Origin: Colletes latitarsis
Taxonomy: Eukaryota > Arthropoda > Insecta > Hymenoptera > Colletidae
NCBI RefSeq assembly: GCF_051014445.1
Contig: NC_135141.1
Location: forward strand, 372,001 to 436,000
Length of the DNA: 64,000 nucleotides
Direction of reading: 5' to 3'
In this document: in pieces, positions 10,586 through 18,325 of the stretch
How positions within the stretch are numbered: position 1 is the first letter of the stretch
Layout of the letters: the number at the start of each line of letters is the position of its first letter
The notes under the pieces: generated by a model
The model's input: only the letters and a program-made list of their open reading frames with translations
Databases searched by the model: none
Told to the model about the DNA's origin: nothing
Made by a program: the position numbers and the translations under genes

Positions 10586-10587
10586 TA
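10583..10587 (-). promoter_or_regulatory. TAATG stop-start overlap between ORF1 and ORF2
   Basis: On the element strand the ORF1 stop TAA and the ORF2 ATG share one A (base 10585). The same UAAUG arrangement in silkworm SART1 is known to allow termination-reinitiation translation of ORF2. By analogy ORF2 here is probably translated by coupling, not by a frameshift or an internal promoter. Confidence 0.85.
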
Positions 10588-12462
10588 ATTAATGTCCGCG
10601 CCAGCCTCCTCCCGGCCGTCCGTCCCCGTAGCACCGTCCACCTCCATGGAGGACGATGCCACCGCCCTCGGCACCGGAGCCGGTGCAGCCCGCCTCTTCC
10701 TCTCCTTCCGGGAGGGGGGGGAGCACTTCTTGCTCCCCACCCTGTGATCGGCTGGCCTCCCCATGTCCGCACACAGCGGGCAGTGGGGGGCCGCCGAGCA
10801 CTGGCTCGCACGGTGCTCTTTGGCACCGCAGCGGTAACACTGACCGCTGCGGTCCACCGGCGAGGTGCACCACTGCCTCACGTGCCCCAATTCGAGGCAG
10901 CGGTGACACTGGAGCGGGCGCGGCGCGAGGATTTCCACTCGCGCCGAAACCCACCCCACCAACACCCTCCCGGATTCCGCCACCTTACGGGCGGCGGAGA
11001 GGGGGCACCGGGCCCACACCGACCCGAGGCCGGAGGGCGACCTGCGGATCTCTCCGATCCGCAGGTCCTCCACAGGACAGTCGCCCGCCCTCGCAAGGGC
11101 ACGGGACACATCCTGTGCGCTGACCGAGTCGTCCAGCCCACAAACGCGCATCTCCGTGCGCTTCGTGGGCCGGGCGACCCGGACACCTCGCTCGCCCAGC
11201 TGCTCCCGGAGCCTCTGGGCGAGACGATCCGCCTTCGCGCCGCCTTCTGCACCGGGGATCTCCAGCAAGAGACCCCCGGTCACGGCCCTCTTCGCCCTCA
11301 CGGAGGCGATGCCCAGCTCTTCCAGGGAGATATTCTCCCTGGCGAGCCGCATCGCCTCCGCGAGGGTCAGGTCGCCCCCCTGCGCAACGGTCAGCGTCAC
11401 CGCTGCCGTTTTTGGGGGACGACCTGGTCGTGCCTTCCCGACCTTCGCGGCCTTTGCCTTGGCCGCCGCCGGCGGAGGCGGAGGCTGCGGTTGCGAGGCC
11501 TTCCTCGCCGCCCGCTTCGCCTTCCGCCCCACCACCTCACTCCACGCCACCCCCCCTTGGGAGGGTGCTGTGGAGGACGCGACCACCGCGACCACGGGTA
11601 CACCACCCCCCTTGGGGGTCGCGACCCGGGGCCCTGGTGCCGCAACGCTGGGCGGAGCCTTCACTCCGCCCTTCTTTGCCTTCCCCGACTGTACCGGAAC
11701 AGGTCGGGGAGGCACCGCCTTCCTGCTGACCGCTCTTCCGGCGAGGAGCTCCTCCCGGAAGGCGGCCAGCTTGCCATCAATCATGTCCCCAATCCTCCTC
11801 AGAAGATCGTCTTCTGAGGAGGACGGGGACTTCTTCACGGGCGGAGTGCGGGTGGAGGGGCCCGCGGTGCCCCGCACCACTGCCGCCGCACTCCGCTTAT
11901 TTACCTCCGCCGAGGGACGCGGCGGTGGAGGAGGAGGGAGGATGGGAGGGAGGGCCGCGCTGTTCCACAGCGCCTCTGCCCTCCTCCTCCCCTGTCGCTC
12001 CTCCTCCAACAGGAGCTGCAGACGGGCGTTCCGCCCTCTAAGCTCCCGCGCCGCCTCCCTCATTTCCTCCGCCGCGGCCTTCAGGGCCTCCGCGCCACCG
12101 CTTTTCTGCCCCTTAAAGGCGCAGGCAGCGGCGACTTTCTCCACCCGCCTCAGGGACGAGGAGATCCTCTCCGATATCTCCTCGGTCACCTCGTCCCTGA
12201 GGCAACTCAGCCTCACCGACGGGCTCATCGCCCCGCCCACCTCGACGACGGCCTGCCCCGTCCTCTTCCTCTTAGAGCCTATGTGGCTCGTGCTGGAGGA
12301 GAAGGACGAGACCGACGCCGTCTCGTCGTCCTCCTCCACCCTCCACGAAGCCGGACCTGGCGCTGAGTGGGGCGCGAGCGCCGCCACCCTAACCCCAACC
12401 CCGTCTCCGTCCTCCCCAACCGACAAAACCCGCCCCATCCCCATTTTATTTTCAGTGTCCAT
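10585..12462 (-). CDS. LINE 1 ORF1: gag-like RNA-binding protein with three zinc knuckles
   Basis: A protein of about 625 residues that should bind the element RNA and carry it to the telomere, as ORF1p does in R1-clade elements. I start at the ATG at 12462-12460, which has G at -3 and G at +4. The frame is open 12 codons further upstream, but the first codon there is GTG. Order: an acidic, Ser-rich N terminus; a charged helical stretch at about 92-165 that looks like a coiled coil; a Pro run near 172-182; a long Ala/Pro/Lys-rich basic linker; a conserved domain (about 430-515, ending in an ARVEILAPRPLQ-type sequence typical of R1/TRAS/SART ORF1); then knuckles at about 519-532 and 542-555 (both CX2CX4HX4C) and 561-580 (atypical CX2CX8HX6C). 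A basic RKERKRR tract follows, a possible nuclear signal. It ends ..ADIN at the TAATG overlap. Confidence 0.92.
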   Translation of the reverse strand: MDTENKMGMGRVLSVGEDGDGVGVRVAALAPHSAPGPASWRVEEDDETASVSSFSSSTSHIGSKRKRTGQAVVEVGGAMSPSVRLSCLRDEVTEEISERISSSLRRVEKVAAACAFKGQKSGGAEALKAAAEEMREAARELRGRNARLQLLLEEERQGRRRAEALWNSAALPPILPPPPPPRPSAEVNKRSAAAVVRGTAGPSTRTPPVKKSPSSSEDDLLRRIGDMIDGKLAAFREELLAGRAVSRKAVPPRPVPVQSGKAKKGGVKAPPSVAAPGPRVATPKGGGVPVVAVVASSTAPSQGGVAWSEVVGRKAKRAARKASQPQPPPPPAAAKAKAAKVGKARPGRPPKTAAVTLTVAQGGDLTLAEAMRLARENISLEELGIASVRAKRAVTGGLLLEIPGAEGGAKADRLAQRLREQLGERGVRVARPTKRTEMRVCGLDDSVSAQDVSRALARAGDCPVEDLRIGEIRRSPSGLGSVWARCPLSAARKVAESGRVLVGWVSARVEILAPRPLQCHRCLELGHVRQWCTSPVDRSGQCYRCGAKEHRASQCSAAPHCPLCADMGRPADHRVGSKKCSPPSRKERKRRAAPAPVPRAVASSSMEVDGATGTDGREEAGADIN

Positions 12463-12533
12463 AACAATCCCACGAGATGGTCGGAAATAAAGGTCCACCC
12501 GGGCAGAGCCGCCTTACCCGGGTAAGCCTAATA

Positions 12534-12561
12534 CTCCGGGGGTTCGGCAGGTTCCCCGGAG
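12534..12561 (-). other. 5' UTR hairpin near ORF1 (8-bp stem)
   Basis: CTCCGGGG at 12534-12541 pairs with CCCCGGAG at 12554-12561 around a 12-nt loop, about 70 nt upstream of the ORF1 ATG. A stem so close to the start could affect scanning; this is inference. Confidence 0.55.
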
Positions 12562-12692
12562 GTGGTCGCTTGGGATTGGGCCTTCTCCCCCAACCATGCA
12601 TCCCATCGCCGCGCACCATAGCTTAGGATTGGAGGGCGATTTTATAGAGTCGCCATACTCGTGGCCCAGGCGGTTAAGCCAAGACCCCCGTT

Positions 12693-12766
12693 CCTCCTGC
12701 CGTCACGTACCATTCACAAAACCAATAGGGAATTGTGAATGGGTCGTTGTGACGACCAACAGGAGG
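12693..12766 (-). other. Long interrupted stem-loop in the LINE 1 5' UTR
   Basis: Three nested helices share one axis: CCTCCTG (12693-12699) with CAGGAGG (12760-12766), CGTCAC (12701-12706) with GTGACG (12749-12754), and CCATTCACAA (12710-12719) with TTGTGAATGG (12733-12742). That is 23 exact pairs with small internal loops and a 13-nt terminal loop. Chance is unlikely. The role is unknown; RNA packaging, translation control or promoter architecture are possible. Confidence 0.7.
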
Positions 12767-12847
12767 CTTACGGTGTGTGTATGACTCGGGTACCCCGGGT
12801 TCGTTAAGCCCGTACTGCAGCTGAAAGGCTGGCAGCCCCTGAGGGGA

Positions 12848-12862
12848 GGCATAACCCAGACC
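12848..12862. repeat. Right target-site duplication of LINE 1 (15 bp)
   Basis: An exact copy of 6846-6860. It contains the satellite-specific GGCAT, so the second-strand cut fell in satellite sequence and the element inserted directly into a satellite unit. The unit then continues TAACCCAGACCTAACCGG. Confidence 0.85.
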
Positions 12863-13881
12863 TAACCCAGACCTAACCGGTGTTATCCTCCAAAATATTA
12901 ATCGAAACCAGCTTTAGTTGACTGTTTCGTTGTGGTACCGCATTACTACGTGATTCAATCAGGGTACAACCCAGGTTCTGGCCAACAATTACGCGAAGAA
13001 GGCAAAATCATGAGGCAGATGGGGGCATAACAAAGACCTAACCCAACCCTAACCGGTGTTATCCTCTAAAATATTGATCGAAACCAGGTTTAGTTGACTG
13101 TTTCGTTGTCGTACCGTATTACTGCGCCATTCAAACCGGGTAAAACCCAGGTTCTGGCCAACAAGTATGCGATCAAGGCAGAATCATGAACGAGATGCGG
13201 GCATAACCCAGACCTAACCCAACCCTAACCGGTTTTATCCTCTAAAATATTGATCGAAACTAGGTTTAATTGACTATTTCACTGTGGTACCACATCACTA
13301 CGTGACTCAAACAGGAAAAAACCCAGGATCTGGCCAACAAGAATGCGAAGAAGGCAAAATCATGAGCCAGATGCGGGCATAACACAGACCTAACCCAGAC
13401 CTAACCGGTGTTATCCTCCGAAATATTGTTCGAATCCAAATTTAATGGATTGTTTCTGTGTGGTACCACATCACTACGTGATTCTAGCAGGGTAAAACCC
13501 AGGTTCTGGCCAACAAGTATACGATGAACGCAGAATCATGAGCGAGATGCGGGCATAACCCAGACCTAACCCAGACCTAACCGGTGTTATCCTCTAAAAT
13601 ATTGATCGAAACTAGGTTTAATTGACTGTTTCACTGTGGTACCACATCACTACGTGGTTCATACAGGAAAAAACCCAGGATCTGGCCAACTAGAATGCGA
13701 AGAAGGCAAAATCATGAGCCAGATGCGGGCATAACACAGATCTAACCCAGACCTAGCCGGTGTTATCCTCTAAAATATTGATCGAAACCAGGTTTAATTG
13801 ACTGTTCCACTGTGGTACCACATTACTGCGTGATCTGGCCAACAAGTATATGCAAAATCCAAAATCTTAAGCCAGGTCCGG

Positions 13882-13895
13882 GCATATCCCAGACC
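13882..13895. repeat. Left target-site duplication candidate of LINE 2 (14 bp, one mismatch)
   Basis: 13882-13895 matches 16436-16449 (GCATAACCCAGACC) at 13 of 14 bases; the left copy has T for A at 13887. Because every satellite unit carries this motif, the match alone is weaker proof than for LINE 1, but length and phase agree with it. Confidence 0.6.
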
Positions 13896-13920
13896 TTTTT
13901 TTTTTTTTTTTTTTTTTTTT
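13896..13920 (-). other. Poly(A) tail of LINE 2
   Basis: Twenty-five T on the + strand, joined to CCCAGACC at the same motif position as the LINE 1 tail. The long uninterrupted tract suggests a recent insertion. Confidence 0.95.
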
Positions 13921-13943
13921 AACGTGGTGAAATCCTCATGGAC

Positions 13944-13973
13944 ACCCCGGCTCCCTGGGGGGGAGGCCGGGGT
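13944..13973 (-). other. 3' UTR hairpin 1 of LINE 2
   Basis: ACCCCGGCTCCC at 13944-13955 pairs with GGGAGGCCGGGGT at 13961-13973 with a single bulged base. It lies 23 nt from the tail, matching hairpin 1 of LINE 1. Confidence 0.7.
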
Positions 13974-13976
13974 AGT

Positions 13977-13993
13977 GCCGGACTCTTACCGGC
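13977..13993 (-). other. 3' UTR hairpin 2 of LINE 2 (5-bp stem)
   Basis: GCCGG at 13977-13981 pairs with CCGGC at 13989-13993 around a 7-nt loop, immediately before the conserved box. It is weak alone and is listed because of its positional match in LINE 1. Confidence 0.5.
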
Positions 13994-14011
13994 TAAAACA
14001 CCACGGTGACC
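13993..14011 (-). promoter_or_regulatory. Conserved 3' UTR box of LINE 2
   Basis: CTAAAACACCACGGTGACC, nearly the same as 6995-7014 in LINE 1 (one indel and one substitution by my alignment). It is the best-conserved UTR stretch between the two elements. Confidence 0.7.
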
Positions 14012-14028
14012 GCCTGCGCCCTTTATCT

Positions 14029-14076
14029 GGGGAGAGTCACGGGAACCAAACTAGCGATACTACCGTGACTCTCCCC
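14029..14076 (-). other. 3' UTR hairpin 3 of LINE 2 (14-bp stem, 20-nt loop)
   Basis: GGGGAGAGTCACGG at 14029-14042 is perfectly complementary to 14063-14076. Loop length equals that of hairpin 3 in LINE 1, and the loop starts GAA in both (+ strand). The stem bases differ in the middle on both sides, so the pairs have changed together. Confidence 0.8.
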
Positions 14077-14108
14077 GTTGGCGCAACGCCCTATTACGGG
14101 CCCTTCCC

Positions 14109-14167
14109 GGGGGAGGAGATGTGATCCTCCTCCCCCAATGGGGGGCAAACTGAACTGATTGCCCCCC
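14109..14167 (-). other. 3' UTR G/C hairpin pair of LINE 2
   Basis: Two adjacent perfect stems: GGGGGAGGAG (14109-14118) with 14127-14136, and GGGGGGCAA (14140-14148) with 14159-14167. They lie where LINE 1 has its GGGGGGAC hairpin (7103-7123). Confidence 0.6.
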
Positions 14168-14432
14168 GGCGACGCCACGCGGTCACACGCGACGTCGCCC
14201 CCACTCGTGCCGTTGCTACTAACCGCGACCGGGCCCCCACCCGATCGCGACCACGGCTGCGGGGCCGGATAATACTGCCGCCCCCGCTAAACGGGGCCCC
14301 TGCCACGGGCCCCCGGTCCGGTGATGGGCAGGGTGCGAGGAGGAATGAGGGAATAAAGTCCCTCACCTCGCACCACAAACACCATCACCGAACCCTTCGC
14401 GCTCCCCCTGCCACGGGGAGCGGTGGTGGGTC

Positions 14433-16435
14433 TTACGGTCGGCGTCGCCGCCTGCCCCCCACGTCCTCACGCGCCCTTTCGGCGTCTTCCTTGGCGGCCA
14501 TGACCTCCTCACAAAATAAGGCCATGGCCGCCCACACCTCCTCACTGCCGACCATCGCACGTATGACGGCCGGCAGTGAGAGGTCCGCTCCAATCGCTGT
14601 AACGAGGACACCGCGCTGGACTGCCCACGCCGGACAAAACTCCAGCGTGTGTTGCGCGGTGTCCTCCCTTCCCCTGCAATGATGGCACGCAGCCGTCGCC
14701 TCCCGCCCTATGCGATGCAGGTACCGACCGAAGCAACCGTGTACGGTCAGTACCTGTGTCAGGCGGTAGGTGGGCGTACTCCAGCTACGGCCTACCCAGG
14801 CGTAAAATACTGGGCGAACCGCCGCGGCAACGCGATCATCCCGCTGGTCTGGCTTGGATAGCCATACCAGCCACCGACTATAGACGCGTCGCCACGCCTG
14901 GCTTCGGGCCCTGGCGGCCTCCTCGCCGTGCGGGTCCACGCCCCGCTGGCGAAGGTCGCAGAGGCTTTGATAGACCTCTGCGTCCATTTTGGCCAGCAGG
15001 TGAAACGGTGCGGAACCCGCCAGCAAGGTGGCGGCTGTGTAGGAGATCGTGCGATAACCCCGCACGACTCTGATGGCGACTAACCTCTGTAACCGACGGA
15101 GTACAAATGCACCCCGCCGATTGGCCATCAGACCGCCGGCCCATATTGGCGCGCCATAAAGCGCCATGGACCGGACGACTCCCATATACAGCCGCCGTGC
15201 CGCCATGTTGGGCCCCCCGAGATTAGGCATTATGCGGCCCAACGCGGCCGCTGCCCTTTCAATACGGGGACCCAACCCCTCCAAATGATGCCCGAACCGC
15301 CAGTAGCTGTCGAGGGTGTGGCCCAGATACTTCATCCGGCGCCCCACCCCGACTTGGGCTCCGCCCACCCGTAGAGACGCCTGGCGCGGCACCCCGCGAC
15401 CACCGACGTTACACAGCCAGATGGCCTCGGTCTTCTGGAGTGCCGCGCGCAACCCCAGACGCTCTACCTCGGCGACGACTCGTGCCGTCCCTTCCTCCGC
15501 GAGGGCCACGGCCCTCCTCCACGTATCCCCGCCGGCTATCACCAGGGTGTCGTCGGCATAACATACCAACGACACGCCGACGGTGAGGTCCGCCCGCAGC
15601 ACCGCGTCATAGGCCAAGTTCCACAAGAGCGGCCCGAGGACCGACCCCTGTGGAACCCCGCGGTGCACCGCTCTCTGCTCCATCCCGTTCCGACCCGGAT
15701 ATTGGACTACCCTGCCCCGCAGATAGTCCCCGATCAGTCGACACAGATAGGCGGGCACCCGGTGGTACTGGAGTGCCCGACCTATCGCCCCCCAGGAGAC
15801 GGTGTTAAAGGCGTTGGCTATGTCAAGAGATACTGCCAACGCCACACCCCCCCGGGAGATTGCCGATTCCGCTAGGGTCCGCACGGTCGCTATGGCGTCG
15901 ACAGTGGAGCGGCCCCGGCGAAAGCCGAACTGTCGGTCGGCCAGATCAGGGCCGACGCGGGACAGATGCCCCTCGAGACGGGATACAATGACCCGCTCGA
16001 GGAGTTTCCCAGCCTCGTCCAACAGACAAATGGGTCGGAACGCGGATGGAGAATCCGCGGGCTTCCCTGGCTTGTGGAGGAGGACCAACCTCGCCACCTT
16101 CCATATGGGGGGGAACTGGCCGGTCCGTAGGCACGCGTCAAAGACACGTATCAAGCCGGCCCCCAGAACGCCCACCGCTACTGCCCAGGCCTTGCCGGGT
16201 ATGCCGTCCGGTCCTGGCGCCGTCTTCTTGGCAGCCATACTCCGGACGGCCCTAGCTAGCTCCTCCTCAGAAACCCCCAGTTCGTCGGACCACCAAGGCG
16301 GGTGATCCGGCTGTGGCTCGGGGGGATGCAGAAACGCCTCTCCCCCAACGGGGAAGAGGACGCGCATAGTTTCCCCGAGCAGCTGGGGGTCGAGACTCTC
16401 TGTGATCGGGGGCGCCCATGATCGCATCTTCCCTA
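14433..16435 (-). pseudogene. LINE 2 ORF2 fragment: reverse transcriptase and zinc finger
   Basis: An open frame of about 667 codons that starts inside the linker before the reverse transcriptase, aligning from about residue 373 of the LINE 1 ORF2. The apparent first Met (16439-16437) is read from the flanking satellite GCATAA and is not a real start. Numbering from that Met: TAPGPDG at 73-79, RPICLLDE at 135-142, QFGFRRGRST at 170-179, SLDIANAF with catalytic Asp206, GVPQGSVLGPLL at 261-272, CYADD at 293-297, and a C-terminal zinc finger with Cys585, Cys588, His597 and Cys602. The endonuclease is missing. The uninterrupted frame shows that too little time has passed for decay, or that sequence exchange keeps it intact. 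I call it a pseudogene because it lacks a start and the endonuclease half. Confidence 0.9.
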
Positions 16436-18325
16436 GCATAACCCAGACCTAACCCAGACCTAACCGGTGTTATCCTCCAAAATATTGATCGAAACCAAAT
16501 TTAATGGACTGTTTCTGTGTGGTACCGCATTACTACGTTATTCAAACGGGGTAAAACCCAGGTTCTGGCCAACAAGTATACGATGAAGGCAGAATCATGG
16601 GCGAGATGCGGGCATAACCCAGACCTAACCCAGACCTAACCGGTGTTATCCTCAAAAATATTGATCGAAACCAGGTTTAGTTGACTGTTTCGTTGTGGTA
16701 CCGCATTACTGCGCCATACAAACAGGAGAAAACCCAGGTTCTGGCCAACAAGTATACGATGAAGGCAGAATCATGGGCGAGATGCGGGCATAACCCAGAC
16801 CTAACCCAGGCCTAACCGGCGTTATCCTCTAAAATATTGATCGAAACCAGGTTTAGTTGACTGCTTCAGTGCGGTACCACATTAATACGTGATGCAAACC
16901 TGAAAAACCCTGCATCTGGCCAACATGTATGCGAAGGAGGCCAAGTCATGAGCGAGATGCGGGCATAACCCAGACCTAACCCAGATCTAACCGGTGTTAT
17001 CCTCCAAAATATTGATCGAAACCAGCTTTAGTTGAATGTTTCGTTGTGGTACCGCATTACTACGTCATTCAAACTGGGTAAAACCCAGGTTCTGGCCAAC
17101 AAGGATGCGAAGAAGGCAAAATCATGAGCCAGATGCGGGCATAACCCAGACCTAACCCAGACCTAACCGGTGTTATCCTCCAAAATATTGATCGAAACCA
17201 AATTTAATGGACCGTTTCTGTGTGGTACCGCATTACTACGTCATTCAAACAGGGTAAAACCCAGGTTCTGGCCAACAAGTATACGATGAAGGCAAAATCA
17301 TGAGCCAGATGTGGGCATAACCCAGACCTAACCCAGACCTAACCGGTGTTATCCTCAAAAATACTGACCGAATCCAGGTTTAATTGACCGTTCCACTGTG
17401 GTACCACATTACTACGTGATGCAAACGTGAAAAACCCAGGATCTGGCCAACAAGTATGCTAAGAAGGCAAAATCATGAGCGAGATGCGGGCATAACCCAG
17501 ACCTAACCCAGACCTAACCGGTGTTATGCTCCAAAATATTGATCGAAACCAAATTTAATGGACTGTTTCTGTGTGGTACCGCATTACTACGTCATTCAAA
17601 CAGGGTAAAACCCAGGTTCTGGCCAACAAGTATGCGAAGAAGGCAAAATCATGAGCCAGATGCGGGCATAACCCAGACCTAACCCAACCCTAACCGGTGT
17701 TATCCTCTAAAATATTGATCGAAACCAGGTTTAGTTGACTGTTTCGTTGTGGTACCGCATTACTGCGCCATTCAAACCGGAAAAAACCCAGGATCTGGCC
17801 AACAAGAGTGCGAAGAAGGCAAAATCATGAGCCAGATGCGGGCATAACACAGACCTAACCCAGACCTAACCGGTTTTATCCTCTAAAATGTGGATCGAAC
17901 CAGCTTTAAATGACTGTTTCAGTGTGGTACCACATTACTACGTGATTCAAACCCGAAAAAACCCAGGATCTGGCCAACAAGTATGCGAAGAAGGCAAAAT
18001 CATGAGCCAGATGCGGGCATAACACAGACCTAACCCAGACCTAACCTGTTTTATCCTCTAAAGTGTGTATCGAAACCACCTATAATTGACTGTTTCAGTG
18101 TGGTACCACATTACTACGTGATTCAAACCCGAAAAAACCCAGGATCTGGTCAACAAGTATGCGAAGAAGGCAAAATCATGAGCCAGCTGCGGGCATAACC
18201 CAGACCTAACCCATCCCTAACCGGTGTTATCCTCTAAAATATTGATCGAAACCAGGTTTAGTTGACTGTTTCGTTGTGGTACCGCATTACTACGTCATTC
18301 AAACAGGGTAAAACCCAGGTTCTGG

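Larger units (their letters stand above)
6861..12847 (-). mobile_element. LINE 1: full-length R1/TRAS/SART-type non-LTR retrotransposon
   Basis: A 5987-bp GC-rich element in AT-richer satellite. On the minus strand it has a 5' UTR of about 385 bp, ORF1 (gag-like), ORF2 (endonuclease, reverse transcriptase, zinc finger), a 516-bp 3' UTR and a 26-nt poly(A) tail. No long terminal repeats are present. A perfect 15-bp target-site duplication flanks it. The insertion point is inside the telomere-like 11-mer, so target-specific insertion as in silkworm TRAS/SART is likely. Both ORFs are open, the tail is long and the duplication is exact, all of which suggest a young, possibly autonomous copy. The exact family needs a phylogeny of the reverse transcriptase; the R1 clade in the broad sense is secure. 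Confidence 0.93.
12463..12847 (-). other. 5' UTR of LINE 1
   Basis: About 385 bp upstream of the ORF1 ATG, ending at the right target-site duplication. It should contain the internal promoter such elements need, but I recognise no motif. The element begins on its own strand with a short CCCCT/AGGGG inverted repeat. Two stronger inverted repeats are listed separately. Confidence 0.75.
12848..13895. repeat. Satellite array between the two LINEs (~6 units)
   Basis: Same family as the flanking blocks. The first units (12863 to about 13390) repeat the unit order seen at about 4560-5100 and 5800-6330, including CAATTACGCG and GGGGGCATAACAAAG, so the block continues the array left of LINE 1. The last unit, before 13895, is degenerate: about 22-23 bp are missing at 13832-13835 and the next bases are diverged. 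No gene is seen. Confidence 0.92.
13921..14432 (-). other. 3' UTR of LINE 2
   Basis: 512 bp between the ORF2 stop (TAA at 14435-14433) and the tail, nearly the same length as in LINE 1 (516 bp). It has the same order of hairpins and the conserved box, though most of the sequence differs. No gene is seen in it. Confidence 0.85.
13896..16435 (-). mobile_element. LINE 2: 5'-truncated R1/TRAS/SART-type retrotransposon
   Basis: About 2540 bp in the same orientation and at the same satellite base as LINE 1. It keeps a 25-nt poly(A) tail, a 512-bp 3' UTR and the C-terminal 60-65% of ORF2. ORF1, the endonuclease and the 5' UTR are absent, the usual result of incomplete target-primed reverse transcription. 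The protein is clearly related to ORF2 of LINE 1 but differs at many positions even in conserved reverse transcriptase blocks, so it is a separate family, not a sibling copy. With no endonuclease it cannot move on its own. Confidence 0.92.

Noticed and set aside
8444..10588. Long + strand open frame of 714 codons opposite ORF2
   Set aside because: It lies antisense to a clear reverse transcriptase gene in GC-rich DNA, where few stops occur by chance. The product has no recognisable domain and reads as Pro/Arg-rich shadow.
11156..12490. Plus-strand 444-codon frame opposite ORF1
   Set aside because: Same reason: antisense shadow of the gag-like ORF1, low-complexity Ala/Ser/Pro content, no motif.
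12462..12498. ORF1 start 12 codons upstream, at 12498
   Set aside because: The first codon there is GTG, not ATG. The ATG at 12462 has a good context and is preferred in a eukaryote.
12700..12847. HDV-like self-cleaving ribozyme at the 5' end of LINE 1
   Set aside because: Some LINEs carry one, so I looked for a nested double pseudoknot starting at the first base. I could not place a complementary P1 strand or the catalytic core.
6861..16435. LINE 1 and LINE 2 as copies of one family
   Set aside because: Protein sequence differs at many positions even within conserved reverse transcriptase blocks, and UTR stems have different bases. They are related but separate families.
16437..16439. Met start codon for the LINE 2 ORF2 fragment
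   Set aside because: The codon is formed by the satellite GCATAA at the truncation junction, so it is not an element start.
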